Source: Epinephelus fuscoguttatus
Taxonomy: Eukaryota > Chordata > Actinopteri > Perciformes > Serranidae
Direction: 5' to 3'
Assembly: GCF_011397635.1 (NCBI RefSeq)
Contig: NC_064755.1
Location: forward strand, 37,120,059 to 37,184,058
DNA length: 64,000 nt
Below the pieces are notes generated by a model, which made no database searches, was not told the origin of the DNA, and worked only from the letters and a program-made list of their open reading frames with translations. A program made the translations under genes and the position numbers. Positions 24,301 through 53,765 of this stretch are shown here, piece after piece. Within the stretch, counting starts at the first letter, position 1. Each line of letters starts with the position of its first letter.

Positions 24301-26279
24301 TTATCCACCGTCTTTGTCTTCTCTTCTTTTTGTTTAACGGTGGTACCGTCTTTGTCTGGTCACGCCTTCACACCAGATATCCAAAACACAGGATGTGTGC
24401 ACATCTAAAGTGTCCGGTAGTGCCGTCGCAGTGCAGGAAAGGTTCCGCATGCCGGAAACTAGTGCGGTGGTTGGGGTCAGGCCAGGGCACTGTTGCCAAC
24501 TCCTCAGTAAGAAAAGTAGCTATTGGCTGTCCTAAAGTCGCTAGAAATCACTTAATGAGGTCATCGCCCAATTTGCATAATTGTCCATATGCATGTAATT
24601 GTAATGGACGCTGTAGGAGAGAGGAATAACGTCGTGGGAGAGACAAAAACTGAATAAAAAACATCCTGAATATGTTTAGAACTACAAATGAACCTTCTTT
24701 CAGTGATTTATATTAGACAAAGAAAATTTTACATTGACATCCCGCCCTGACTGTAAACCAGGTCGGGATCAGCCAGCGGCGGTTCCGTGCATGCGCGATT
24801 CACTTGCAGTCTGGACGTGGAGGGGTTAACATCTCCTGCTCTGACTGCTGCTGGGAGGGAGGACTGGGCCGCCTTGAGTGCTTTGGGGAGAGGGAGGAGC
24901 CCACGGCAGCATCCGCTGCTCGTTGAAAAGAATAGAAACGATACGTGCTCTCACGACAGTCTCCAATAACATCAGAAAAAGTCACTAGATTTGTCGCTAG
25001 TCGTTTTTTGAAAAAGAGTTGCTAGAGGGGTCTGAAAAGTCGCTAAATATAGTGACAAAATTGCTAAGTTGGCAACACTGGGCCAGGGTGGCCAATAGGG
25101 TGGCCAGGATTCAGTGTGAGAACCGCCCGCTGGCCAGAGAGACTCCTCAGCTCTGATTGGTTATTTCAATTCAGGCTTGATAGATTCTTGCAAATGCCTT
25201 TAGGACTACTAGAAGAAGGCAGAGGAACATGATTTTTTTCAACAGAGTATCTGTCTTAATGAACTACTGTCAGGATGTGGTGACAAATTCAGCAAATATG
25301 AAAAAAGGTTATTTACATAGAAGTTACCATCTGGAGCTTTAAGTTAAAAAATAAAAAACTGTCTGTTAGATTGTGAAACAACATACAGATGTGTTTCTAG
25401 GTTTGTGTTGCTATCCTTTCTAATTCTTTGAAACTGAAGTATCTTCGAACTTCAAAACATCCTGCTTGATAGGATAAATCAGTGACAGCATTATCCTAAC
25501 TAAACACAACCAATACGCCATATCTTTGGGCAAAGTTCAGGCACTCAGTGGCTGGCTAATAAGTGAACTGCAACCTATTTGTGTACTGCGTTTAGAAACC
25601 TTGAAGGCCATAGGAAGCTCAACGATGTAGAGATCCACATAGTCTAGTTTTAAGGCTTTCAGTGTCCTCTCCAAGGCCGGTCGCACCAGCTCTGGCGGAT
25701 GGAAGGTATTCCAGAGCTGAGGAAGATAACAGAGAACAAATCAGAAAACAATCACATGAAATTAAGACATGTAAAATGCCTGATATTTGACAGGACCTAT
25801 TACCTTTCCGCAGTAAAAGATGTCCTTTCTTTGAACGGTTCCATCAGCAATCTTCTCTCGAATGGCTCGACCCACTTCATGCTCATTGAAATACACCAAT
25901 GCCCCATCAAAGTGCCTGTAACCCACATCTATGGCCAGCTTGACACACTCATATGCTGTGCCTTTGGGTGTCTGTTGTAAAAACCACAGAAAATGTAAAT
26001 ATTATTTAACCTGGTGCAGTTTGTGCTGACATGCATTCCTGTTCAAATGGTCAATGAACGCTCACATTATGCTATTAATGTTTATTCAGTCTCCACACTG
26101 CACTCGTACATTGTGAAGGTGAAGCAGTCATAAACAAGCTGAGCTCGCATACTAATCAACAAACACACAGATGTAATTCTTCTCACCGTTCGAGGATCCC
26201 CATAGGTGCCCAATCCCAGCAATGGAATATGGTTCCCATTGCTGAGAGGGATTCTGTGGCTTTCTGCTGTCAGATTCAT
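18332..26279 (-). CDS. akr1d1: akr1d1, delta4-3-oxosteroid 5-beta-reductase, complete (9 exons, 326 aa)
   Basis: Cytosolic NADPH-dependent aldo-keto reductase that reduces the delta4 double bond of 3-oxosteroids, in bile-acid synthesis and steroid hormone clearance. Exons on the minus strand: 26187-26279, 25804-25971, 25600-25716, 22913-22990, 20729-20851, 20205-20314, 18939-19104, 18522-18604, 18332-18374. All are GT-AG with consistent phase, summing to exactly 326 codons, the length of human AKR1D1. Starts [15 protein letters not shown]; an in-frame Met four codons upstream is less likely by family alignment. Catalytic residues fall at the family positions: Asp53, Tyr58, Lys87 and, decisively, Glu120 (IVELPMAF) in place of the usual AKR histidine. 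The C-terminus is [14 protein letters not shown]. It lies divergently to trim24, as in mammals. No frameshift or missing exon, so it is probably functional. Confidence 0.95.
18522..18604 (-). CDS. akr1d1: akr1d1 exon 8
   Basis: [20 protein letters not shown] through RFVELL, then AT of a split Met codon; donor gtaagt. Confidence 0.94.
18939..19104 (-). CDS. akr1d1: akr1d1 exon 7 (NADPH-binding loop)
   Basis: [20 protein letters not shown] through [19 protein letters not shown]; the IPKS..ERI segment binds the NADP 2'-phosphate in AKR1 enzymes. Confidence 0.95.
19208..19926. mobile_element. 719-bp hAT-like MITE with about 210-bp inverted repeats
   Basis: Left arm (19208 to about 19410) and right arm (about 19705-19926) are near-complementary across blocks such as ttttacttcctgtctttgtg. 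Flanks aagataat (19200-19207) and atgataat (19927-19934) match at 7 of 8 bases, consistent with an 8-bp duplication. It lies in the akr1d1 intron between exons 6 and 7; together with antisense exon 7 it creates a spurious 182-codon plus-strand frame. Confidence 0.75.
19474..19556. repeat. Perfect 26-bp-stem palindrome at the centre of the MITE
   Basis: aaggctattcaagagaaggc... pairs with its exact complement ending agcctt, with a loop of roughly 28 bases. No other visible role. Confidence 0.85.
20205..20314 (-). CDS. akr1d1: akr1d1 exon 6
   Basis: [20 protein letters not shown] through PIGSSRDAS plus two bases of a split Trp codon (tg|g) completed by exon 7. Confidence 0.94.
20729..20851 (-). 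CDS. akr1d1: akr1d1 exon 5
   Basis: 41 codons, [20 protein letters not shown] through KHRPVSNQ; contains the SNFN cofactor-site motif. Confidence 0.94.
21390..22010. repeat. Interspersed repeat with catagactgt terminus
   Basis: Starts accatagactgtgaaaataa followed by tggacgtagccaccgtga. Related termini appear in opposite orientation near 52990-53020 and, more distantly, at 59220 and 63507. Far end not identified. Lies in the akr1d1 intron between exons 4 and 5. Confidence 0.45.
22674..22735 (-). repeat. Non-LTR retroposon 3' tail with (CATT)n
   Basis: On the minus strand, aataaaaatttcattcattc with at least seven CATT repeats resembles the terminus of a truncated LINE/SINE. It sits about 180 bases from akr1d1 exon 4. 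Confidence 0.55.
22913..22990 (-). CDS. akr1d1: akr1d1 exon 4
   Basis: 26 codons, [20 protein letters not shown] then LCATWE; 78 bases, matching the family's exon 4 length. Too short to show up as an open frame of its own. Confidence 0.93.
23225..24479. repeat. Repeat-derived intronic sequence flanking a hAT insertion
   Basis: ggcggagccagaaaattttc then tgtggggtggccagg begins a dispersed-repeat-like segment that seems to resume at 25081 (ggccagggtggccaatagggtggccagg) after the hAT element. No coding signal. Confidence 0.4.
24488..25080. mobile_element. hAT-like non-autonomous element, perfect 8-bp TSD
   Basis: Ends cactgttgccaact and agttggcaacactg are inverted repeats, extending about 60 bp with mismatches. 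The perfect duplication ggccaggg sits at 24480-24487 and 25081-25088. 593 bp, no transposase. It lies in the akr1d1 intron between exons 3 and 4. Confidence 0.8.
25600..25716 (-). CDS. akr1d1: akr1d1 exon 3 (Glu120)
   Basis: 39 codons, [18 protein letters not shown] through [13 protein letters not shown]. Glu120 is the hallmark of 5-beta-reductases. Donor gtttct. Confidence 0.95.
25804..25971 (-). CDS. akr1d1: akr1d1 exon 2 (Asp53, Tyr58, Lys87)
   Basis: 56 codons. [20 protein letters not shown] carries Asp53 and Tyr58; the exon ends DIFYCGK with Lys87 as its last codon. Confidence 0.95.
26187..26279 (-). CDS. akr1d1: akr1d1 exon 1
   Basis: 31 codons, MNLTAES through [10 protein letters not shown], ending at donor gtgaga in phase 0; the first strand of the (beta/alpha)8 barrel. 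Confidence 0.93.
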
Positions 26280-27176
26280 GTGTGTGAACATATCTGATTA
26301 ACTAAAGCTCTCTACAGCCTGGCTGTTTATCTGTGAAAGACCATGAACCTTGAACCCTGACCGCGATGATGGACTTGTGGCACATTGTGCTGTCTCACAG
26401 GTGTTTTCCTCACATGAGAGAAAATAATGAAGACAAAGTGTTAATTGCAATAGTAAACTGTAATGTTTACCCTCTGCTCATAATCTTATGTAAATATTAT
26501 CCAGCGTCTCAACATGCTGTGATAACAACTATGTGGTCACGCTGTTATTGTTGTTATTATAGCAGTTTAAATAGGCTGTGCATAATTGAAATCTGTACCA
26601 AAATAATCTAATTTAATGATTTTATGAACAAAAGATAAGTTACTTTAACAAACTGAGTGATGATCACAATGGATGTGATAGTACAGCATTATTGCATTAC
26701 ACATTAAAAAAACATGACCTCCATTAGCTCTTCCTGGACGCCTCCTTTTCAGGCTACACCGAACTTCTTAATTGATTCATTGTTTTCTATAATTTTTCTT
26801 TTTTTCTGATTATTGTTATTTATTTTTATAGTGTAGTTGAACGTACTTATAATAATTATTATTACTGACATTTATTTTATGTTTTCTTGTTCTCCTCCAT
26901 CTCCTTGCACATATCTGCACATTCCTGCACACATACTGTTTTTCATTTATAAATATAGGACACACTCATTAAACACACTTTCATAAATGCACACAAACAT
27001 TAACAACGCTCCCACTAACAGAAACAACACAAAATCAGTACAATACTCAAATCAATATGTCTCTCATCTTGTGTCTCTATACGTCAACTGTGACACCTGT
27101 TTGCCCCATGTCACACCATGGATGAATTATTGAACAAAATGTCATTCAAATTAACACTCACCAACCAGGAGGAGAA
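26280..27176. promoter_or_regulatory. Upstream region of akr1d1 (divergent side)
   Basis: Minus-strand sequence just upstream of the akr1d1 ATG contains gataaacag (FoxA-like) and agttaatcag (HNF1 half-site-like), plausible for a liver gene, but such short matches are weak. No clear TATA box was identified. The remainder is AT-rich without genes. Confidence 0.3.
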
Positions 27177-28216
27177 TCAAAATGACCACAAAGAGACACA
27201 AAAACAACCACAAAGAGATGCAAAGAAACTGCAAAAATCTACCCCACTAAAACAAAAAATTACCACATGACAACAAAAAGACACAAAACAACCACAAGGA
27301 GACACACAGTGACTACAGAAAGACTCAAAACAACCACAAAGAGCGACAAAACAACTACAAAGTGACACAAAATGACCAAAAAAGACAGAAATGACCTCAA
27401 GCAGACAAAAACTTCCCCAGTAAAACACAAAATTACCCCAAAGAGATCCAAACGACCACAAAAAGACCCCAAACGACCACAAGGAGACACACAGTGCCCA
27501 CAAAGAGACACAAAACAACCTCAAGGAGACTCACAATGACTATAAAGTGACACGAAATGACCAAAAAAGACAAACAATTATCTCAGAGGCAAATAAATTA
27601 CCTCAATAAGACACAGCATTAACACAAAGAAACCCAAACCACTACAAAAAGACACAGAACAACCAGATGGAGACACAAAATGACTACATCGTTACACAAA
27701 ATGACCAAAAGAGACACAAATTTACCTCAAACAGACACAAAACTACCCCAAAACACAAAATTACCTCAAAGAGACCCAAATGACACAAAACAACCACAAA
27801 GAGACAAAAAATGTCTATACAGTGACACAAAATGATCAACACTTTCCTCAAAGAGCCCAAAATTTCCTCAATGAGACATAATGTTATCTCAAAGGGCCCT
27901 AAACCACTACAAAAAGACACAACACAACTAGGTGGGGACACAAAATGACTACACAGAGACACAAAGCAATGAAAAAAGACAAAAAAATTACCTCAAAGAG
28001 GCAAAAATGACCTCAGTAAGACACATCATTACCTCAAAGAGACCCAAACTATTGCAAAAAGGCACAACATAACCAGGTGGAGACACAAAATGACTACAAA
28101 GAGACACAAAGGTACCGCAAAAAGATTGAAATGACAACAGAAAGACACAAAACAATCACAAGCAGACACAAAATGACTACAAAGTGACACAAAACAACCA
28201 CAAGGAGACGCACAAT
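27177..28216. repeat. Degenerate A-rich minisatellite
   Basis: About 1 kb of variations on gacacaaaacaaccacaaag and gacacaaaatgactacaaag. A further piece occurs at 29064-29100, after two insertions. Antisense frames give Cys/Phe-rich pseudo-proteins that should not be annotated. Confidence 0.85.
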
Positions 28217-28589
28217 TAGGGCTGCCACAATTAGTCGACTAATCGATGACTAATCGACTATTAAAATAATCGGTGACTATTTTAGTAGTCGACTAATCGG
28301 TTTGAGTCATTTTTCATAGAAAAGTACAAAAGTACCCCAAAATACTCTTACTGCAGCTTCTTACGTTCAGATATTGGCAGCTTTACACACTCTCCCGTGA
28401 CAGTGAACTAAAACCCTTTGGCGTGAGCACGAAACAAGACATTAGATGACGTAATTTTGGGGTTTGGGCGAGACAGACTGACATTTTTCAACATTTTAAC
28501 ACATTTTTCGATGAAATGATTAGTCGACTAATCAAAGAAATAATCGACAGATTAGTCGACAATGAAAATAATCGTTAGTGGCAGCCCTA
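28217..28589. mobile_element. hAT-like MITE inserted in the minisatellite
   Basis: Terminal inverted repeats tagggctgcca / tggcagcccta, subterminal ttagtcgactaatc repeats in both orientations, and imperfect 8-bp flanks cgcacaat / cacacagt (6 of 8). 373 bp, no open frame. Confidence 0.75.
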
Positions 28590-28598
28590 CACACAGTA

Positions 28599-29061
28599 GC
28601 TATGTTTCCATCCAAAAGTGATTCGAATCATTGGGAAATGTGCATTAAAAGAAATACAAATCCTGTGTGTTTCCATTAAATGTACGGACTTTGGTGAAAA
28701 CTACAAACTTGTGCGATTTTTCTGCAGAACCGGAAACAAAACAAGTCTCACATTCTTCTTCTGCGTTTTCTGGCGGTTGGCAACCAGCTTGTAAATGCAT
28801 TACCGCCTTTCCGACCCGGAGTGTGGATATCACCGTGGAGATAGGTGCGCTACGTCAGACTTAATTCGAACATAACTGTTTCCATCCCCTGTTTTGCAAA
28901 TCAACATTTTTTCGACCGGCTAAAGCAAGCATATTTTAGTTTGTGCGAATCAGGGGATTTTAATTCGAATTTTGGCGTAATAATATAAATTATTATATAA
29001 TAATAATTTTCCCATGCGATACTTCTAGATGCGCATCTAAACAGGCTGATGGAAACATGGC
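28599..29061. mobile_element. MITE with gctatgtttccatc ends
   Basis: Inverted ends gctatgtttccatc / gatggaaacatggc, each bordered by TA (28597-28598, 29062-29063), consistent with a TA target. It lies almost next to the previous hAT-like MITE; both interrupt the minisatellite. Confidence 0.7.
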
Positions 29062-29922
29062 TAGTGACCACAAACTACAAGGAGATACAGAAATAACCAT
29101 GAAGTCTGTGTGTCTCACTCCTGTGTAGGAGAGGTGGTGGGGCCCTTTGCATATCTGTGCCCGGGTCCCATTGTCTCATGATCCGCCCTTGTGTCTCACT
29201 GACAAAATTAAATTAAATAGAATGAAATAGAATAAAACATACCCAGTCAATCATAGTGTAGTGTAATGTAATTACAACGCCAATACATTTTGCAGTGTAC
29301 CCATCTTTAGGCATGAGACTGATACAAATCATTATTTTCATTAAGAAATAATGAATCTATTAATTTGCGGCCCCTAAAGAATGGAAACGTTTAAAATTAA
29401 TGATTCTCTGCGCACACACGTTTTGGTTGGCTAGAGGTGATGCCATGTAAGTTCAAAACTGGCTTGGTTTTCAGGTCAGATGGATGTGACAGGATGAAAA
29501 GTAGCGTCAACACAAATGTAACGCAGTATCAGTCAAATTAACTATATATTAATTGATAAAAGGTAACTGTTTAGTAACGCACTTACTTTAAGAGTACCAT
29601 CCTACTAACCTCAGCCTGTGGCGGGTGGAGTTTGTCCTCCATCACTCACACACTGTTCCTCTTGTAAGAGCGCGCGCAGTTTGACCCCACCCCTCTCGTG
29701 CCGCAACGAGCGCGTGCGGTGCAATTTGAGCAACATCTTACATCTCATCTCACAACATCTGCAGCACGACACCGTCACACGGAGCTATTGTGTATTTATC
29801 TGTGGGGCTACAGGTTTGTGCTCCGCTCGGTATTCTGTCGTTTTACAACCATGTTATCAGATTTGTTTCTGTGTGAGCAGCGCTGTGTGAGAAGCACGGA
29901 CTGAGGTGTGAGAAGATGCGAA

Positions 29923-30000
29923 ATGTCGGAGAGGAATGACCTTACCTGTGTGGATATCCTACATCTCGTAAACACAGAGAGAAACAGCCTCGGAGGATAA
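29923..30000 (+). CDS. Upstream ORF (25 codons) in the trim24 leader
   Basis: ATG at 29923 reads MSERNDLTCVDILHLVNTER...GG then TAA, ending 11 bases before the main ATG at 30012. It overlaps a shorter uORF (29916-29939, MRNVGEE). Both could reduce initiation on trim24 if the transcript starts upstream, which is not shown. Confidence 0.35.
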   Translation: MSERNDLTCVDILHLVNTERNSLGG

Positions 30001-30011
30001 AAGTGGAGCAA

Positions 30012-48252
<18,241 letters not shown>

Positions 48253-51200
48253 AAGCACAAATGAATCGCTTGACAACACTGCCAGCTCCAACTTATATGT
48301 GGTGTGTTACATGTAATTACAAACATTTATGACACACAGTCACCTTCAGGTCACCAAAAATGTTTTATAATTATTGATTAAATGTACAGCAAGCAACAAA
48401 CGATGATGCAGGGCAACAAATTAGCTCTATTTTCTGGACTGAACTGCGAAACTGCTGTTGCATTTGTTTTGACTCTGAACAAGCTTGAAGATTCCGACTA
48501 CAGTTCCTGCAAGAATACACACATGCAGCACATTTGGGTGTTTACAGGGTACAAGTTGTCAGTTCACTGTCACTAAGTGATACGTCTGCTCTCAGTAGAT
48601 ACATTCATTGTCACTGAGCTATAGACGCTGTCATCAGGTCCGCTGTGTTTTTCCTGTTTAGCGCTCCATGTGTAAATATAGAAGTTATCAGAGGAAGGGT
48701 GATAATCATCCGCTTTGATGTTTGTGGTCTATCTTATGCGGAATAAGATGTGTTTCAGGGCCCCTCGAGGCCAGTGAAATGAAAAACATCAAAGCAGTCA
48801 AAGCTGTTAGATAAAACCCAAGACTGTTTAAGATGTTACACTGTCACACATCGTTACACAATATTTCTGCCTGGGCTCATTTGTCAGGCCTTTATAGTGC
48901 AGAGCTGCAGATCAAAGCTAAATGTTAAGTCCAATTTTATTTATTTGTGCTAATTTAATAAAAGATTTTCGGATTTTATTGTGAAGAGTTAAGCACACTG
49001 CAAAGTGAGACTCTGTTTTTACTAAGATGACTTTAGGTGAGGAACATTTTCTCCACACACTCAGCATTGTGAGCTGTTTTCTTAAAACATCCAAGAGCCA
49101 GAACATTCAGCCATAAACCTACTCGCATGCAAGTCAGCTTGCAGGTGTTTACAGGGTAAAATAAAACATGATAGCTCACATCTGAGTTATGATTCTGGGA
49201 AATGATTAATGTTATAAACCTCCTTCACCCTATAAATGCATGTTAATGGAGTCTATTAATGTCCCACTGGAACATGAGAAATGTTTTACTCCCCTCTTTA
49301 CAACGTTAGAGCTAAGCAAAGCCACTTTCTCCTTTAACAAGTGTCTACAGTTCAGTGTTGACTAACACTGAATGAGTCCTTTGGGCCCCACGGGGCAGGC
49401 CTCTGACTGCCTGGCCGTGTTAGTGGCCCTCTGCTGATTGACACAGACGTGGCAAGACAAGCTTTGTGGAGCTTCAAAGGAACTGTACCGCACCCCCACA
49501 ACAAGATTAACACTGTTTGAATGCGACCTCGACCACTCCAATTTCCTCCACCTCAGGAGCTGGGAGGTCAGCTCACGCTGCTGTTTCTTGTTAAAGCCTA
49601 AATATAGATCGGAGGTGGAGTGAAGGTCTGGTCGTTTCTGGAAAGCAGGCATGAGAAGTTGCCCTCAGATGTTCACTGTGCTCCAGGCAGCCAGGTTTAT
49701 AATCAGACGCTGATCTGACTCTCATTGTGGCCATTCTTTATTCGTTGTACGGCTTCTAAAGGCTTATTATCTCCTTCCTACATTACGCTGAGGTAAAGAT
49801 AAGATTAGAGAAAGCAGTAAAGGGGGGCTCTTTGTTGTGATAAGTGTAATATCACAGAGTGCAGGGGTTGCCACATCCTTGACTGATAAATGTCTGCAGG
49901 AACCATATCTTTGCTGCCATAGCAACAGTCTACTTTTAACCTAGAGGTCTCACTGCACAGTTTAAACATGCTTCCAGGACTATGAAAGTGTTTCTGCATG
50001 ATTTACTTCATAATACAATATTTAAGATCATTTTTCAAGGTATGCTGTTGTGTTTTTGATTTGCAAATGGTGTTTTTGTACCAAGTCTCACTCACGGCCC
50101 TTACCTGCACGTCATCTCCCCTCCCTTTCCTGTCAATCTTCAGCTGCACTATCAAAAAAAAAAAAAAAAAGATAATAAAAACCCAACAATAATCTTAAAT
50201 AAAATAATAGAAAACCTGCTAATCCATTACAACAATTGCTGTGTCTGCTTTTGTTGTTGTCAGGGTTAAATCGCTGGTGCAATTATTGCCCCACTACTTT
50301 CCAACCGTGAAGTAAAAGACAAAAATAAAAGCAGACATGTTCACTGTGATGGATTACCTCCTCCAACAAGTTCCCTGCAAGCTCATTTTTACACCACAGT
50401 GGGATGTTTTGAAGTGGGTTTTATTAGAAAAAAGGGAGCTCAATACTGAAAAAGGCAGCTGTGTTTTCTAAATAAGGAAGATACATGACATAAAACTGCA
50501 AAATCGCCACTACCCTAAGTCAGGCCTGCGGTAGTGGCACTATATAGAGAAATAAATGGAGGCACGTGGCCGTCTGGAAAGTCTAAATAACGTTCATAAA
50601 TGTATATTATGCATTTTAATGGAGTACAACTTTCAAAACACCGGTATGGTCCATTAAAATGTGGTCGTATAGAAAGACTGTTAACAGAGTAGGAGACGTA
50701 GACTGCTGGACTGAGGAGAGATTGAGACATGACTTGTCGCACACTACACTTAAACAGTGCAGTTACCCATTTATAACTGCCATATACTTGTGGGCTTTCC
50801 TGTATGCCTGCGGTGTCCTGATATCAAGTCCTTGGTGATGTTTCTAGACTGGCTAGACTGGTGGTGGAGACATGTGGCTCTGATTAGAAGATCATTTAAC
50901 CTCTCTCTGTCACCATGCCCAGAGTCAGTAGACTGATTGAATTTGCAGAGTTGGTACAAAATGTTTATAATGCAGTCTAGCAATTATTTCTCCGCTCCTT
51001 GCCAATTCCGGTAGACTGGTGTGTGTGCGTGCATGCAAGCGCGTGTGTGGCTTGTTTATACCCGGCTCCTTCTCACAGTTCGTGATCACTTTGGCTGACG
51101 GTGTGCCCGCATCTGTGGCACCGTTACAAAAGCTTTAATTCATTAACTTTGAGGGAAATGGCCTCATTTTCTTCGGCACAGCTGTGAAGTTCAGTAAGTA

Positions 51201-51740
51201 AAGAGAAAAATAGGCTCAGCAGTTGGCCTGCAGGGACCTTTAATACCACCAGTATCAATGAGGATTAAAATATAAGGAGGTTTTCACAGCACAGATCCAG
51301 TTTCCGTTTTGATCTTTCACTTTACTTAAGATGCAGCACACTCAAATGCAGCAGTGAAAAAAACATAGTTATTTTCAGGCAGTGGTGGTGAAAATATTTA
51401 TTTTTTTGAGTCCCTCTATTTCCTCTAACTGAGATATCCAAAAGGTTTCAAGGCATACAGTCTGGACATAGCCACAGGAGATTTTTAAAATACCCCAAAA
51501 CCGGCTCCAGATGTTGAGTAATCAGCACAATCATTAGTCACAGACAGAAGAAGTCGACTTTGCCATTGATGGGAAGACAATTTCCATGTGTGCATGCATA
51601 CCTTGTAGCACAGTAGCCTGAATTCTTCCTGTAGGCAATAAAACAAACATTGAAGTCCACATCTTCCAAGGTTGTATTTCAGGTCTTATTCTTTCCAGCA
51701 CGCATAAATGTGTCAATCATAAAACATATTTTTAAAAGCG
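48253..51740. other. trim24 3' UTR and intergenic sequence; no further gene seen
   Basis: Candidate poly(A) signals AATAAA at 48957-48962 and 49160-49165 follow the trim24 stop. The rest holds only short frames, an A-run at 50154-50171 and AT-rich sequence. Confidence 0.45.
48957..48962 (+). terminator. Candidate polyadenylation signal of trim24
   Basis: AATAAA about 705 bases after the stop codon; another lies at 49160-49165. Which is used cannot be told. Confidence 0.35.
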
Positions 51741-51747
51741 TCCCAGC

Positions 51748-52044
51748 TGGCACACGACCAACCTTCAACGTTGAAATGTGGATGAAATTATTTCAGTTGT
51801 TTCAACATTAAACAACGTTTAATTCTGATGGCTGTAAGAACGTCACAAAAGTCATAATCAACACTGACCGTTCAGAAAAATCTGTTTCAATGTTGAAACA
51901 ATACTGAAAGTTTATGAAACAACATTGTGAAATCAACGCTGATTCATTTTCACTCTCAAAATTAGAAACATAATTCAGCAGTGATTCAGCCATGGTGTAT
52001 GACGTTGATTCAACAGTGAATAAACATTAGAATGTCAGCTGGTG
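51748..52044. mobile_element. MITE rich in caacgttgaaa motifs
   Basis: Ends ccagctggcac... / ...atgtcagctgg are inverted, and the interior repeats palindromic ttcaacgttgaa/gttgaaac motifs. About 295 bp, no open frame. Confidence 0.55.
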
Positions 52045-52065
52045 TAGGCCTTTTGGGGTCCATGT

Positions 52066-52396
52066 CATTGGTCCGACCGCCCATTGGTCCGACGGTCCGC
52101 AGTACTCAATGGCTCCCGGTGGGCGTATTTCTACTTTGATGGTGCGCCGCGACCGGCTCTGGGTCAGCTGGGAAAGGCTTGAGGCGAAGCAGGCTCACAG
52201 CTTATGTGTTTGCCACTTTCTTTTTCATTTTAACCCACACCATGATCTTTTCCTGACCCTAACCAAGTGGTTTTTGTGCCTAAACCTAACCAGACCTTAA
52301 CCACAGGGCATCATGATGATTTCGGAATGGACTTCAGAACAATGGGTTTAATATGGTCGGAACAATGTTTTGTCGGACCAATGGGCAGTTCCCGGC
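52066..52396. mobile_element. Inverted-repeat element with cccattggtccgac ends
   Basis: attggtccgaccgcccattg (left) pairs with the complement of gtcggaccaatgggcagttc (right). Interior includes the dispersed cctaaacctaaccagacctt motif. Confidence 0.6.
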
Positions 52397-52429
52397 CTTT
52401 TGTATAACCATTCCTGTCAGAGTGTAGCC

Positions 52430-52640
52430 AAGATGTGGACTTGAGTCACATGACTTGGACATGACTCAGACATAAGTCACAAATTTGATGACTTAAGATT
52501 CGACTTAACAAAGTTAGAGTTGCAACTCGTCTTGGACATTAATACCAGCGACTTGTGACTTGCCTTAGACTTGAGCCTTTTGACTTGCAAATACTTTGTA
52601 CTTTCCCCCAAGCCCAAAGATTTCAAGTCAGTTTAAACAC
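52430..52640. repeat. gacttg-rich simple-repeat-like sequence
   Basis: Irregular repeats of gacttgagtcac / cgacttgtgacttgc. Confidence 0.5.
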
Positions 52641-52839
52641 TTTTTTTAAGTGTGCCATGCATCAATTAATTTCCCTTCATTCCCAGATTCAAACTAACAT
52701 CGCTTTTCACTCCTAGGAAGTCAACACGTAATTCACCAGATCTACTTTGAATGTGACAGCATCCAATCGAGTTGCAAGAGAGAACGATGAAGAATCACGT
52801 TACTGAGAGACAGTTGGTAAAAATGGCACCAAAGATAAT

Positions 52840-53025
52840 TTTGTTCACGTACAAAAACGGTGCAGTGGCCTCTCTCTCTCAAATATGGTCACTTCCGACT
52901 CCAAAAAACCAAGATGGCCATGGCCAAAATGCAAATGCCGAACTCAAGACTCCAAAACGGGAGTCCACAAATCAATGGGTGACGGCAGTGGCTATGTACA
53001 TTGTTTTTACAGTCTATAGAGGGCT
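52840..53025. repeat. Dispersed repeat ending ttacagtctatag
   Basis: Reverse-oriented relative of the 21.4-kb repeat: shared features are aagatggccatggccaaaat, tccacaaatcaatgggtgac and the tacagtctat terminus. Confidence 0.5.
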
Positions 53026-53765
53026 CAAGGGATGATGTTCTTCTGTAGGTAGAAGTTAGCATCGCACTGGTTCCCTCATCAAAAAGCCTCATCAACTGGA
53101 TTTGGGATTTTTACCGAAAATAAGCTTTGTGGCAAACAAACGTTTATGATTTTTTAAGCAAGATAATCTTCACAAATTAACTCTATTTCATGATTATTAA
53201 AGCCCAGATGCAATCACCAGAAGTAAAAAGCTAATGTAAGGCTATGAACAAACAATGCTACGGTCACATGACCATAACAAGACTGTAAAGCCACGTTTGG
53301 CACGGTTTGGCGTGATGGCGTTCTGTAGTTTCATTTATGCACTTGATAGCTACCACCAAGACATAGAAGCTTGAAGCTTTCGTAACTTTCGTAGAAGGAA
53401 ACTCAAAAGTCTCTTGGTCTCTTGTGTGAACCACAGACCTTATTTCAGGCACCTAACCAAAAACCCATTCACTTTGAAACGAGGGAACCGTGAGTGGTAA
53501 ACTGCAAACTCATTCCCAGGTTTTAGGCTTCGTCCCTGGCGCACTTTCTTGTTGGTGCCTGCTCGCTGGAGTCCGCCATGTTGCAATGCCATGTTTCTAC
53601 AGTAGCCTAGAAGAGACAAACCAAAAACTGGCTCTAGATAGGGCCATTCACATTTTCACTTTGGCCATTGTTGTAAGAAATCCCTCCACAATAAGAACAT
53701 TGGAAAAACACTGATTTTTGTTTTCTAGCGTTAAACTGCATTAGTCAGTGTTTTTACCGGTTTAA

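Noticed and set aside
27177-27962. Cys/Phe/Val-rich antisense proteins of 80-115 codons
   Set aside because: Translations of the A-rich minisatellite's complement; the periodicity explains the composition.
30003-30011. Start of trim24 at an upstream GTG (giving MEQMDG)
   Set aside because: An in-frame ATG follows three codons later at 30012; no reason to invoke a non-AUG start.
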